A stretch of 64,000 bases of DNA from Crambe crambe (GCA_963924555.1 OZ004591.1:2046001-2110000), one strand, 5' to 3'; positions 24,916-36,269 are shown, numbered from the stretch's first letter. Notes: generated by a model not told the origin, from the sequence alone. A program made the numbers and translations.

Positions 24916-25154
24916 GCCGTATACGAGTTCAATTTGGCGGTGTATTGTTTTGTGGTCTGTGTTGGAACCACCAATAATATATAATGTCTGCCGATATTCT
25001 TTGCTCTTAGAAGGAGGAAAGAGAGTATGCTCAGTTAAAAGAATTCGGAGGCTAGCAGTGTGCGTGAGTGGTAAGTGTGTGATAACACGCACTGCCGCAC
25101 CAATAATAATGTCCTTCCTTGGTACAAATGCCACCAAAATTAACTCGTATACCA
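24916..25154. mobile_element. GTATACGAGTT inverted-repeat element
   Basis: The left end GTATACGAGTTCAATTTGGC is mirrored at the right by the reverse complement of GTATACGAGTTAATTTTGGT, with imperfect inverted repeats of about 28 bp and about 240 bp in total. It opens reading frames on both strands that are not genes. Confidence 0.6.
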
Positions 25155-25553
25155 TAGTTTTTATTTCCATACATGCATGAGTCTACTATACTTACCTTGT
25201 GCTGTACAGCAACGTTTTCTTATGCGATGACCACAAGCAACATGTACTCAGAGCATCATTAATACATCACAAATAAACATCCACACAGCATATACACCAG
25301 CTCAGTTTGCTAAGCTTAGCCAGCACTTGGCCATAGCTGTAGCTAAACTCACTTCACCTGCCATGCATGTCATTTACATTGCTGTTGCTGTAATGTTTGT
25401 CTTATATGACTCTTCAATCACCTCCGCATGTAGCTACCTACAAAAGAAAAAGATAAGTTAACGGACATAGAGATGGCCCCACTGCCAATCTCAAACTTAC
25501 TTTCAACTTCACAGTAACTTTTAATAAGCTAAGGCTACATAAAAAGGATGGAA

Positions 25554-25795
25554 ACAAGTGAGCGCAAAAAATTTCATATACAAACAAATTTCTTCCAAAT
25601 GAAAAGGTTAAGTATAGGGATGCCAAAAATCTAACTGAGCTATTGTAGCCTTGTATGAAAGCAATCCCTGCATTTACAACTGCCATTAGCCAGTGGATGT
25701 AAATGTAGGAATTGTAGGCTCCAGCAGCCCAGCTAGATTTTAGGCAATCCCTACTTAACAGTTTTATTTGAAAGTAATTTTTTGTGCTCACTTGT
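25554..25795. mobile_element. ACAAGTGAGC inverted-repeat element
   Basis: The left end is ACAAGTGAGCGCAAAAAATT. The right end is the reverse complement of ACAAGTGAGCACAAAAAATT. It is about 242 bp and lies just upstream of the GTPase gene, so it may sit in that gene's promoter region. Confidence 0.65.
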
Positions 25796-25943
25796 ACAAA
25801 CAGTTGCTGAGATTCCCAATGACAGCAAGATCATCTGTAGCTTCTATGAATTGCCTTTTTTATGTTTCCACTTTGCTGTATGTAGTAGTCAATGTGTGCA
25901 CTGAGGGCTAGTACTTCAGAGCTTTTAATAGTAGCAGTAATGG

Positions 25944-28900
25944 ATGGGTGATGGAACCCTTCACTTCATGTCTGATCCATTGAATTTAGTGATAGAGCAA
26001 CACTTGAAGGAAGGCATCCAACATGGCTTTATTCCATCAGAAGTCGCCAACTTCCTAGCTTATGGAGTTCCGGGATCAGGGAAGACGTCTCTCCATTATT
26101 CTCTCTATGACCTCCCTCCACCGGAACTTCGCATCAGTACTGCATGCATCGAGCAAGCACAAAGAGCAGTGCTGGTCACAAGAAGCAGCGAAGATTCTTC
26201 ATCTGAAATCGTGATATGCAAACCAGTGGAAGAACAGGACCTGAAAGAAATGCTTGCGAAAGAGATGACTGAAGAAAGGATAACCGAAGAAAAGAAAGAA
26301 GTATTTTCACGAATCGAAAAGACACTGAAGGAAAATTTTCCAGTGGAAGATCACTCGTCTCGACCTGTGTCACCTTCCACTCAAGAGCCGACTCCAGTGG
26401 AAGATCATCCACCACAACACTTACTTCAGCCTGTTTCAATTCCAAGGCCTTCCCCCACACCTGATGAAAAAGCTACTTCGCACTTAGTCATATCACCTCG
26501 AGTGAAATTGCAAGGGATGGATGAAATTCTCTATTTGATGCTCCACCCCACCCCAGCCAACCTACCACGACTGAGAAACCGCTTAGTGCAATTCATCGAC
26601 AGTGGTGGACAGCCCAAGTTATTGGAGATGTTACCTGCATATCTCCGAAATCTCTCCGGTTTGATGCTTGTGAATCGTCTCTTGGAGAGCCTCAGCACCA
26701 TGCCCAAGGCAGAATACTGCGATAAAGATGGCAAGCTGTTCGAGTTGGGTCACTTCAACCTGACCAATCTGGAAATGTTGGTGAAGTGTGCACAGCTCTC
26801 TCGTTACCACCAGTCTCATCTGGCACTTCCTCATGTAGAGTACGATGATTCTCCTCCTGACATATTAGTGGTGGGTACCTTCAAAGACCAGGAAGGCAAA
26901 TGCAAGCAAACCAGGGAGGAGAAAAATGCTCAACTGGAAGTGGCATTCGAGCAGTTTGGCAAGAGCATCATCAGGCGATCGAATGGGGAGATCATCTTTG
27001 GTGTGGATGCCACCTCTCGCAGTGATCCCGTAATCTCTGAGCTAAGAGCTGCCTTGAAGCATATGAAATGCCTGCACTACAAGTGCCCAATCCTGTGGTA
27101 CCTCCTTGAAGTGGAGCTGAGGAAGCTGGGGAAGAAAGTTATTCCCAAAGAGTATGTCATGTCAATAGCCAAAGAGTTGCATATCGAAATCACAGAATCG
27201 ATAGAAGCTGCATTGCTGTTTTGGCATGAAATTAATCTCATCATGTATTTCCCCAACATCCTTCCTAAAGTTGTCATATTCCAACCCGATGCCATGATTG
27301 GAATGATCAGTCAACTCTATGAGCAGCACATCAAGATCAGTGACACTGCTGAATGCGATATTTCCTCCTCCAAAGATTTACGTTTTCGAGACCAAGCCGT
27401 CTTTAGTGATGATTATGCTCACGACATCAAAAATGAGACCATCCTCTCTGTGGACGAGCTCCTTCTTATCCTTCAGGACAGGAAGACTGTTGCAAAATTG
27501 CCTTCTAGCTCCTCCCTGTATTTCATGCCCAGCCTTTTAGAAGAGTTGACTGAAGAAGAGCTTGCTGCTTCTCGTTCTCAACTTGATTCTCAACTTCCAG
27601 TTGCGTCATCTCTGCTGGTCTCTTTCCCCACTCCTGAGGTTCCTTCAGGTCTCTTTTGCACTTTCATATCTGATATAGTCTCTTCCAGTGAGTGCAAGAT
27701 CCCTGACCTTGATAGTTCCACCAAGTTGTATAGGAACTTCATCTCCATCACTCTCAACATCAGCCCAGGTTCTTTCGGTACACTCACTCTGTACAACACG
27801 GGAAAGGTTTTCTCCATCACTCCTTACTCTCTCTCCTCTTCTTCTTTCTTGCCAAAAGCAAAGAAGCTTGTAGCTAAAGCTCTTGATGCTTCTTGTAGGG
27901 TGTTGTCTTACAGAAAGCTTCACCAGTTCTCCTTCCAGTGTGAGTGTGGCCAATCTCCTCCTCATGTTGCTCACCTTTCACCTGACGAGAAAGTGACCAC
28001 TTGCTCTTTGGATGCCGCTAAAGATGTAAATGATCTTACAAAGAAGCAGATTCTGTGGACAGGTAGGTTAAGTGATAACTGTTATTTTTATTCCTCTTTA
28101 ATAATATTTTGTTACTCGTTCCAGATCAGTGCAGTGATGTTGCATCTCAGACTGTTCCAGATCAGTGCAGTGATGTTGCATCTCAGACTGTTCCAGATCA
28201 GTGCAGTGATGTTGCATCTCAGACTGTGTGTAGCATGGAGACTTCAGTGAATGGTAAATAATGTACCTTTTACAAAGAATTATTGCCCCATTGAATATAG
28301 CTCTCCTGTATTCCTACTATGTCTCTTATTGCAATTTTATAATATCATGTTTTCCATTCACGTATATCTAGTCAGCAGGTACAAAAGTGAATTTTACAGC
28401 AACTAAAGATGAGCATTTACTTTGTGTTTATCATACTATAGATAACCATCGAGGAATGGATGTAGTTGGATCTTCCTCTTTCATCTATAGAGGAGAAGCT
28501 TCCACCTTTACTTGGAATAACCATGGCTTCAAGCTTCACCTTCAAGAAGATGCATTTAGTTCTGACATCACAGAATGTCCTATTCATCTCAAGGCAGCAA
28601 TATCTGGCCAGTTCCAGTTTCCTGATGGTGCTGAGCTGGTGAGTGGTGTGTACCACATCCACAGTCCTGAGCAGTTCACCAAAACAATGACGATAGAAAT
28701 CCAGCACTTTTCGTCTTCTGTTTCTCAGAAAGAGATCGATGACCTTTGCTTTGTCTCCAGTAACAGAGACCAGCTTCCCTACCTTTTCTCCTTTTGTGAA
28801 GAAGGCATATTCTCCATTGGTAGTCAGTATGGAGCCATTGAAACAAAAAGCTTTCGCAAGTTTGCAGTTGTGAGAAGAAAGAAGAAACGTCCTTTCTTTC

Positions 28901-31811
28901 AGACCAGCACTAATTCTCATAACTTGTATCGAGCACATGTTTTGTATACAAAGAAAAATGACAGCAATTGGGTCATAACATATTCCATCATTCAACAAGC
29001 TGAACTATATTCCAAGGTAACCACCACAAATATGAGCACAAGGAATTTTTATCATGACTTACTGTCATCTTCAGATACTGTTTGAGAAGTTTCCACGAGA
29101 GAGCCTATATGATGCAGTTGATCAGCAAGTCACTTTCACACAAAGTGAGATCACACTCAATATCCCAGTAACTGGTGTGGCTGTTAATATGTGGACCATT
29201 CAACCTTTGACTGCACCAGTAGTAAGTTTATCTTCCATGCGTTTTAGATCAAAGTTACAATTATCCTCTTTTTTAGATCACAAAAAATGATGTCGAAGCA
29301 TTCAGTACTGGCAAGCAGTTATCATTTTGTGAGCTGAATGTGTATAAAAGCCCTGAAGATGTTGGGTCTCCTTTAAAGTATCATATTGATCTCCTTGGAG
29401 CCAAGAAGCCTCATGACTTCCTCATTTTAAACTTTTCAACATCTTGTAAGCTAATCATAATCAATTTTTATTATTAGCTTAAGATTCAGAGTTGAAATCT
29501 TGCTTTGTGTTACAGATGCTCCAGCTGGTACAATGACTCGGGATACTTTCTCTTTGAAGACTTCTGTGAATGGTGTGTATATTCTCCATCATAATATCAA
29601 TCAATTATGTTTCCTGTTTTATAACAGATTACCTTCGAGGAATGGATGTGATTGGGTCAACCTCGTTCATTTACAGAGGAGAAGCATTCAGCTTCACATG
29701 GAAAGACCATGGCTTCAAACTACATTTACCTGAGAATGCCTTGCCTCCTGATATCTCCGAGTGCTTTATTAAAGTCAGGGCAGCTCTCTCTGGCCAGTTT
29801 CAGTTTCCTGATGGTGCTGAGTTGGTGAGTGGAATCTACTCCATTCACAGCTCTCACTCCTTCACTCAGTCAGTGACTGTGGAAATTGAGCACTTCAGCA
29901 CCACTGACACTCCAGAAGAAGCTGAAGAGCTATCCTTTGTTGTCAGCACTGGAGACCAACTGCCCTCTCAATTCCACCCACTTAAGGATGGGATTTTTCC
30001 TGTTCACAGTCGATATGGAGCCATAGAAGTGCCACATTTTTGCAAGTATGGTGTCACAAAGACAAGAAAGTCAAGAAGGTCAACAAGACGTGAGGAAGTG
30101 AATCAGGAGCAGAGATATAGTCCCGTGTCACGCAATTTGTACAAAGGCTACCTTCTATTTGATGAGACTAATCCTGACAATAACTGGGAAGTGATATTCA
30201 GTATTACTCCAGACTCAAGAATCCACTCTAAAGTGAGTACCCAAAAGTAATACATAAATTCATTACTGTTTTGAATATCGCTGAAAATTATTACCATAGA
30301 ATCTTCTGAAACATTTTCCCACAAAGACTGTACTTGAGCAACCTGTTTTGTTCAAAGAGAATGAAATAGAGTTGAGTATTCCTAAAGATGGACTTGATTT
30401 GGATGCCGGTTGGACTATTCACCCTTTGACTGTGCCAATTGTAAGATTATCTTTATCGGGGTATTAATGATGGCAGCCAGCTCTTTATGCTTCTGCATGC
30501 AGATTCTCAAGTCTCATGTGGACACTTACAGAATCCATAAGCAATTTTCATTTTGCAAGTTGAAAGTACGATACAGAGGAGTGGCACCCACTAGATCTGA
30601 CCTGACGTATAGCATTGACCTTCTTGGTGCCGAAAAACCTTACACTTACTTTGTACTGTCCATTGCATCTCATGGTAAAGTCAACCTATTACCTTGTCTC
30701 TATTCACTTGTAATCACTATGATTGTTTTGCAATACCTTCTCCAGTGCAATCTCTGCCATCATCTGGAAATGAACCAGGCATTTCCCTATTAGCATCAGC
30801 AAGCAATGTAAGTCACTTCAAGACCTCATGATCACACCTAACTCATAACTGACAATGATGTCCATTGTAGGTGAGAGCCAGCACTAGTCCAACTCCAGAA
30901 AAGACTTCTGGTGGTCCATACCAGTTGTCAACCACTCTTGTAAGTGATATCTTTAACCGTAGTAATCTTGCTATCTTTATGCATATTTTTTAGGTTGGAG
31001 CCAGCACTGGTCCAGTAACTCCATCTCCTGAAAGAACTCGTGAGTAATGTCAAATACTGAGCTTATAGTAATTTATACTCCTAGCTTCATATCCAAGCCC
31101 TTATGTATTTCTACAAGAGCATGGATACAATACATGCAATACTCCAAGTTATTATAGATATCACTCTTGGCACTTAAAGCTCTCCATTTCTTATCATGAT
31201 AGTCAAACCTTAAAACATGCATCTTTCAATGTAATGTTTGAGAAATGGCCAATTTAATTGCTGCATGGAACTGACTGAAAACTGACCCCTTATTTTTAAC
31301 AACAAACAAACAAATAAACCCAAAAAATGTTGTTGTTTGGTGCTTAGCTACATAGCTATTTTCATAGACTCTGTGAGTTGAACAGCTAACATACAACAAA
31401 TGTGTGTACTTCACTTTAAAGCATTCCTCTGGGATATCTGCTGATCACAATTATTGTTTCACATTAATAGAGTCTCAAGCTGCAATGATCACACCTCCTG
31501 GAGGGAACACCTTTCAGCCACCATCTCCTTCACCTAAACTGCTCCTGCAAAAACCAACTCTCAAAGACCTCACGAGTGAACTCTACACTACGGTGCCCAG
31601 CGAATGGCGCTTCATTGGCATTCAACTACAGCTGAACTCAGGAGAACTGGACACGCTCAAGAGAATGGAAGACAAAGCAGCTCTCATTGAGGTTCTTGAA
31701 ATGTGGCTGAAGACAGTGAACCCTCCCCCAACATGGAGAGCCATCATAGATGCTGTGAGACTATTCAATCCAGGTCTAGCTGCTGCACTCACCACAAAAT
31801 ACTGCACATGA
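25944..31811 (+). CDS. Roc/COR-like GTPase with two ZU5-UPA units and a death domain
   Basis: The 13 exons are 25944-28062, 28125-28253, 28442-29016, 29075-29221, 29277-29445, 29516-29572, 29628-30232, 30300-30440, 30503-30674, 30746-30807, 30871-30939, 30994-31039 and 31471-31811. All phases agree, giving 1543 aa. An in-frame TAA just before the ATG fixes the start. Residues 41-49 GVPGSGKTS form the P-loop, 219-223 DSGGQ the G3 motif and 312-315 TFKD the G4-type motif. About 370-620 is COR-like (FWHEINLIMYF; VVIFQPDAM). C666/C668 lie in a CECG motif. Residues 707-742 are three DQCSDVASQTV(P) repeats. ZU5-UPA 1 is about 750-1047 and ZU5-UPA 2 about 1066-1372. Then come a Ser/Pro/Thr linker and a death domain (about 1462-1540). 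HFS at 838-840 and 1154-1156 matches the PIDD/UNC5CL autocleavage motif. No signal peptide or transmembrane helix is seen, so it is probably cytosolic. The role is inferred: a GTPase-switched death-domain scaffold related to PIDD/DAPK. The G1-G3 spacing is unusually long because of a charged, Pro-rich insertion. Confidence 0.9.
28119..28226 (+). repeat. Three tandem 36-bp units over a splice acceptor
   Basis: The unit begins TTCCAGATCAGTGCAGTGAT and is repeated three times with perfect spacing. The first TTCCAG is the intron acceptor. The next two copies of TTCCAG are exonic and encode part of the 12-residue repeat DQCSDVASQTVP. Splicing to any of the three would keep the frame. Confidence 0.95.
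28705..28713 (+). other. HFS autoproteolysis-type motif, ZU5 1
   Basis: The codons CAC-TTT-TCG encode His838-Phe839-Ser840 after the EIQ strand of the first ZU5. In PIDD and UNC5CL, HFS at this ZU5 position is the self-cleavage site (family knowledge). Cleavage here is inferred. Confidence 0.7.
29891..29899 (+). other. HFS autoproteolysis-type motif, ZU5 2
   Basis: The codons CAC-TTC-AGC encode His1154-Phe1155-Ser1156, at the same offset in its exon as the first motif. The motif is kept although the surrounding sequence has diverged. Confidence 0.7.
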
Positions 31812-31909
31812 ATTGAACCATTTTGCAGTTCTTTTCTATTTTGTCACAACTTTCTTATAGTCGTATATACACAACACTTGCATCACACTTTACACTTTAT
31901 ATTTGAACC

Positions 31910-31915
31910 ATTAAA
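31910..31915 (+). terminator. Possible poly(A) signal of the GTPase gene
   Basis: ATTAAA lies about 100 bp after the stop codon in AT-rich sequence. It is the best candidate seen, with no further support. Confidence 0.3.
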
Positions 31916-33660
31916 TTTTGTGATTTCTTTTATTCTTAGCAATTTTTAACTTTGGTAAAAACTTTTGATGCAATAATAACTAGTGACACAAAGTAGCTGT
32001 AGCTAAGTTGAGTCTCTCTACTTCTTCCATTCTTTGATCTCCTCACAGTCACAGTGACTTCTTACACATCAGCTGGTCTTGGGATCCCATGAGTTCACTC
32101 CATGGCTACATGACCTGTGGTGGACATGGATTAGGATTGTATTATGCTAATAGACTTGCTTCACACTGGGTTTTTCACTGGTGAGTGAATGGAGTAATGA
32201 AGGCTTGACACTCCATAATTGAGGGGCTCTAAGTCTAACACACATGTTACTATATCCTACATGGTCTTGGGACCCTTGATATAGTGACCAATACTGCCAG
32301 ACTGACAGTACATGGAGAATAGCACATGCTTTATAGGGACTGGGTCACACATTCACTGGGAGTGATGAAAGTTCCAGAGTCACTATCTCTCTCTGAAGCT
32401 ACGAACAAAAAAGTTGGGGGAGGAAGTTACTAGATATGTCTCAGTATGTGTACATCCTCACCTTGACGACCTAACTGAACCAAGATGAACACAACATAGA
32501 CGCTTATTGTCAACCTGATGAGCTGCTGTAGTAAGTTCTTACTTATGATGGTTATGGTAAAGATCGTCAAACCTATAATACGATCTCTAGGTAATGCGAC
32601 CTTTTACCTAAGCTATAAGGCATCCTTTATTCCTAGGGCTGGGGAGAGCCTACCTTGCGGCTTACCAGCCTTGTCAGTCGGAAACGTAACCCTAAAACAG
32701 GTGGGTACTTAGAAGTCAGATCAGTTCTAGAATATGATCTACCTGTGTCCACGTGTCATGTTAGTTGACGGAGTTGGAGCTGGTTATCTGTGGAAGATTT
32801 GGAGTTTGTGTGTGTATGTGCTGACAATCCCCGAGTTCAGGTATGCACCTCCAGTCATGTGACTCCTATGATGCCATTATTGTAGAAGTAAACATTGCTA
32901 AACTCAAGAGAGTATGTAGGATCAGAGGGGTGAGAGAGGGGAAGGAAGAAGGGTATGGGAGTACGAAAGAGGTGACTGTGGAACTATGGAGAGGGTGAAG
33001 AAAGAGGAGGGTTGAAATGGAAAAGAAGTGGGATGTGGGTGTGGAGATGAGAGTGAGATGAATAAGTAGTAAGAACAGGATGACTGTGAGGAAGAGAAAA
33101 GATACCCTACGGTTGGAAATTTAGTACGAAAGAGGCATAACCATAGAGATGGTGGGGGAACTGGGAAGTGTAATGTTGGGGATTTAAGTGCAGACGAGGG
33201 TGTGAAAGTACATGGGAGGAGAGGTGTGAAACGACTCTCATCATGCATATTCTCCTTATGTCCCCAGGGTTCTCCTCAGGATTTTTTAAAGGCATAGGTG
33301 CAAGACCATAATTATCATGAAGGAGAGTTGCCCAATGATTATGTGTGTTCTGAGATGGCTCCTGGTGTAGAAGCCAGCCACCAGTGAATAAGAAGGCATA
33401 GGGGGAAGAACTGAAGGCATAATGGCCTGCTATGCCTTAAGATGCCTGGGGAGAACCCTGTATCCCTCTTGTGAAATCAACATTGCATACAATGAGGATT
33501 CTAGTGTTGCACACCTTTTTTTTTTTTTTGTCTAATCTATGTCAATGGAGTACTATAGACAAGTGTATTATGGTGCCAGTGGATGGACTGTTGTATAGTC
33601 TTTTGCACACTCAACACTGTTCTAGTCTCGTCTCCTGAAAATGCAATCTCCTCTGAATTC
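31916..33660 (+). other. Intergenic region, no gene seen
   Basis: AT-balanced sequence with relatives of the 11.7-kb text (GGGTTTTTCACTGGTGAGTG). A purine-rich strand (32921-33080, GAGAGAGGGGAAGGAAGAAG type) reappears at 36845-37010, 38165-38350 and 40625-40780. A T-run lies at 33519-33530. Reading frames here come from the purine/pyrimidine bias. Confidence 0.55.
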
Positions 33661-33666
33661 CTGTAG

Positions 33667-34700
33667 GGTGATTGTGTGGACAGAACCTGAACCTGGTGGT
33701 GGACTACTATCGTGTCTGTATTCCAGAGTCAGTCTCCATGGTGATGTCAATAGAAGAGGACACTCCCTCAGTGATGTACAAGGAAGGAGTGGATGGTGAG
33801 TGATTTTTATCATCCTGGTAGAGAATTGGAGATCACTGCCATGCTTGTTGGCATGTCAATGGACTGGCACTGAAGGTCCATATACCTTATGGCTGGATAT
33901 GACCAATTTCTTGCTTCTTCTCCTACATATAGCTTCACAAATCCATCAGTTATGAATGAGCATATTCATTTCATCATGGCCATAATTACTGCAAATGGTT
34001 GTAGTGTTCCTTTGTTTGTTGTTTTGGTGTCCTCCTGTCTACTTATTTGTATTCTAAACTACTGAGCAATGAGCATGCATACCACATTACGATATTTTCA
34101 GTTCATGATTTCTTACTCATTCAGGTAATATATATTGTTGATTTGGTGTAAGTTTCAATCATGAAGTGGCTAAAAAATGATATTTGATTTCTGTCATGCA
34201 TATATGCTGTGATGGATCATAATATGTTTTATGCAGTGGAATACTGACAGTGACTCCTAATAAGGTAATTGGAGACTTGTTCATTTTGAGCTCCCCACAC
34301 TCCTCCTCTTCATTGTTCAGAGTCCTTATTTTTTCCCTTCCATAGAAACATCTCTCCATACAGCCCTGATTATGTTTGTCTTCATGATTGCAGTGGAGTG
34401 TATGGATGCCTGAACAGAAGTCTTTACTCCGAGGGACTGGTCTCATGAAGATTTACACTACCCATGCTGCCATCAGTTACATCATAGGCTGTCTTGGTGA
34501 GCATTTCTTTATTGTACATATAAAATTGCATACATACATACATACATACATGCATGCATGCATGCATACATACATACATACATACATACACTGTACAATG
34601 GAACCTCTCAATGTGAACTCCCTGAAATACTTGTGTCATCAGGACACTTTTCTCCTTGTCCCATTACAATACACATCTCTACATACGTAAGTAGCTACTA
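33667..34700 (+). repeat. Exon-like cassette block III
   Basis: Cassette A is at 33667-33796 (after cctgtag, before gtgagt). One frame reads IEEDTPSVMYKEGVDG. Cassette C is at 34394-34496 (after attgcag, before gtgagc), with an open frame WSVWMPEQKSLLRGTGLMKI. The CATA run is at 34528-34590. Cassette B is absent between them. Confidence 0.5.
34528..34590 (+). repeat. CATA/CATG microsatellite
   Basis: A mixed CATA and CATG run at the same relative place as in the other cassette blocks. Confidence 0.9.
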
Positions 34701-35399
34701 GGCCCACCAGGCACATGTCCACATGGTTTCAGTGACCCTTTACCATAAGTTTTTTATGGCATCCCAAGCATATACATGTAGTTCTCACAGGAGTTTGAGT
34801 ACCTTAATGTATGTATTCCTCAATCCCTTGCTAGACGTGTTCACAGCATACAGTGTACTTTGCCAGCTGTAATCCTAAGTCATTCCTACCAGATAGGTAT
34901 GTAGTGTGCTATGATCCTACTCAGAAGAATTCCTGGAAGTATACTTGTCCCCATCAGATATGCTGTAATCCTGCCCTCATCTCCTTATGAATCTCCTTAC
35001 CAGATTTCTGCACATTATTTGACAATGCAGTAATTGACTACAAGATTCATTAAATCAATATTCCCCACTAATCCAGGCTACTATGCACCATGTGAAAGCA
35101 AAATAGGTTAAAGAGGTATCAGGCTTGCCCCACAATGCACCGCATTCGTCTAGTTATTTTGAGGATTATGCAACATAGCACACACAGTGGTTAAGTCGTT
35201 GTGAGACTTTTGTATTACTCTCTTATATACCAGTTATGTATGTATAATCTCTCCATGTACCCATTTTGTGAAACCATCATTGTGGGTTCTTCTATACTAG
35301 TGTTGTATCAGCATCCTCTCTATACCCCTATTGTGAAACCAGCATTGTGCATACTAGTAGTCTAGTGTTGTATCATCCTCTTATGAAACCAGTTATAAT
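34672..35399 (+). repeat. Near-identical partner of 4051-4790
   Basis: It contains the CCACCAGATAGGTATGTA text and a run of GTGAAACCAG-type units, and ends abruptly at CCAGTTATAATG, where the death-domain segment begins. See the entry at 4051. Confidence 0.85.
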
Positions 35400-35478
35400 G
35401 AAACATTCACAATTTTTTTCTTATTTTTTTATTTTACGTTACTATTAACTATTATAGTTACTGTGTTACTCTTCCAAG

Positions 35479-35836
35479 GTATTGATGATATTGGAGATAT
35501 CTTTGATGAAGTGGAAAAGTTGTCTCCAAAATGGAAATTGCTAACAACTAAGCTGTGTCTGAGAAATCATGTAGTTGAGAATATCCAAGAAAATTGCTTT
35601 GATGTCATGAGTCGCCTGGATGAAGCCCTGAAAGAGTGGCTGAAGTTGAACTACAATCACCAAAAATATGGAAGACCAAGCTGGCGGAGGTTAGCAGAGG
35701 CTGTACGGAGTCTTGATCATGGACTCTTTGAGGAGATAGCCAGGAATCATGCAGGTGAGATGGTACAGTTTCTCTGTGAGAATAGATTGTTTATCATTTC
35801 CTTTGATGTGCAGCTCAAGATACATCACAGAGTTGA
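35479..35836 (+). CDS. Orphan death-domain 3' exons
   Basis: Exon 35479-35754 (after cttccaag, before gtgaga) and terminal exon 35814-35836 join in phase and end AAQDTSQS-stop. The exon encodes a death domain: LSPKWKLLTTKLCLRNHVVE, ENIQENC, a leucine-rich helix with LDEALKEWLKL, then GRPSWRRLAEAVRSLDHGLF. The conserved W-x(3)-A/L pattern of helix 5 is present. An AATAAA follows 38 nt later. No ATG-bearing upstream exon was identified; upstream DNA is cassette repeat. It is similar in kind, but not close in sequence, to the death domain of the GTPase gene. It may be the end of a gene with a distant start, or a captured exon. Confidence 0.6.
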
Positions 35837-35874
35837 TATACACTCATTGAATTGAGGCCTGCTAAAACTAAATG

Positions 35875-35880
35875 AATAAA
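35875..35880 (+). terminator. AATAAA poly(A) signal
   Basis: A canonical AATAAA, 38 nt after the stop codon of the orphan death-domain exons, with TA-rich sequence after it. It supports a genuine 3' gene end. Confidence 0.55.
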
Positions 35881-36269
35881 CACTTTACACTCACCATGCA
35901 TAATACCCACACACTTTGTATCATCATGATGAAAGCACATTCCTTGATTTATGATACTTTATAATATGCATTTATTATTCTTTTCTATAGTTTTTATAAT
36001 AACTGTATTTTCACCAACTTCTTTATGAAAATGTCTACTGGCTTGACTTATCTGTGTGATTGCTTGAAACTGCAAAATTGTCTTTACCATATCTGATCAT
36101 AATTGCTATAATAGTCTATGCATGTATATTTCAGAAGACTAAGCATAGCTAGGACTATTAATGTGTTGTGTTTGAACTGTGTGTGATAACAGTACAATTA
36201 TGGTCTCCCTAACCCCAGCCTTTGTGAAGATTGTTGCAGCTAGCTATGGTTAAGGGTGCAGACACACTC

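Noticed and set aside
24895-25180. About 90-codon frames on both strands
   Set aside because: The stretch is an inverted-repeat element (GTATACGAGTT ends); mirror frames are expected and no family matches.
25438-25791. 117-codon minus-strand frame with hydrophobic stretches
   Set aside because: It overlaps the ACAAGTGAGC inverted-repeat element, has no ATG-supported gene context and no domain.
27590-27974. Minus-strand frames inside the GTPase exon
   Set aside because: They are shadows of the plus-strand coding exon.
28063-28250. Read-through extension of the GTPase exon with a triple ISAVMLHLRLFQ repeat
   Set aside because: It is intron plus the wrong frame; correct splicing at 28062/28125 gives the DQCSDVASQTVP repeat and phases that fit the next exon.
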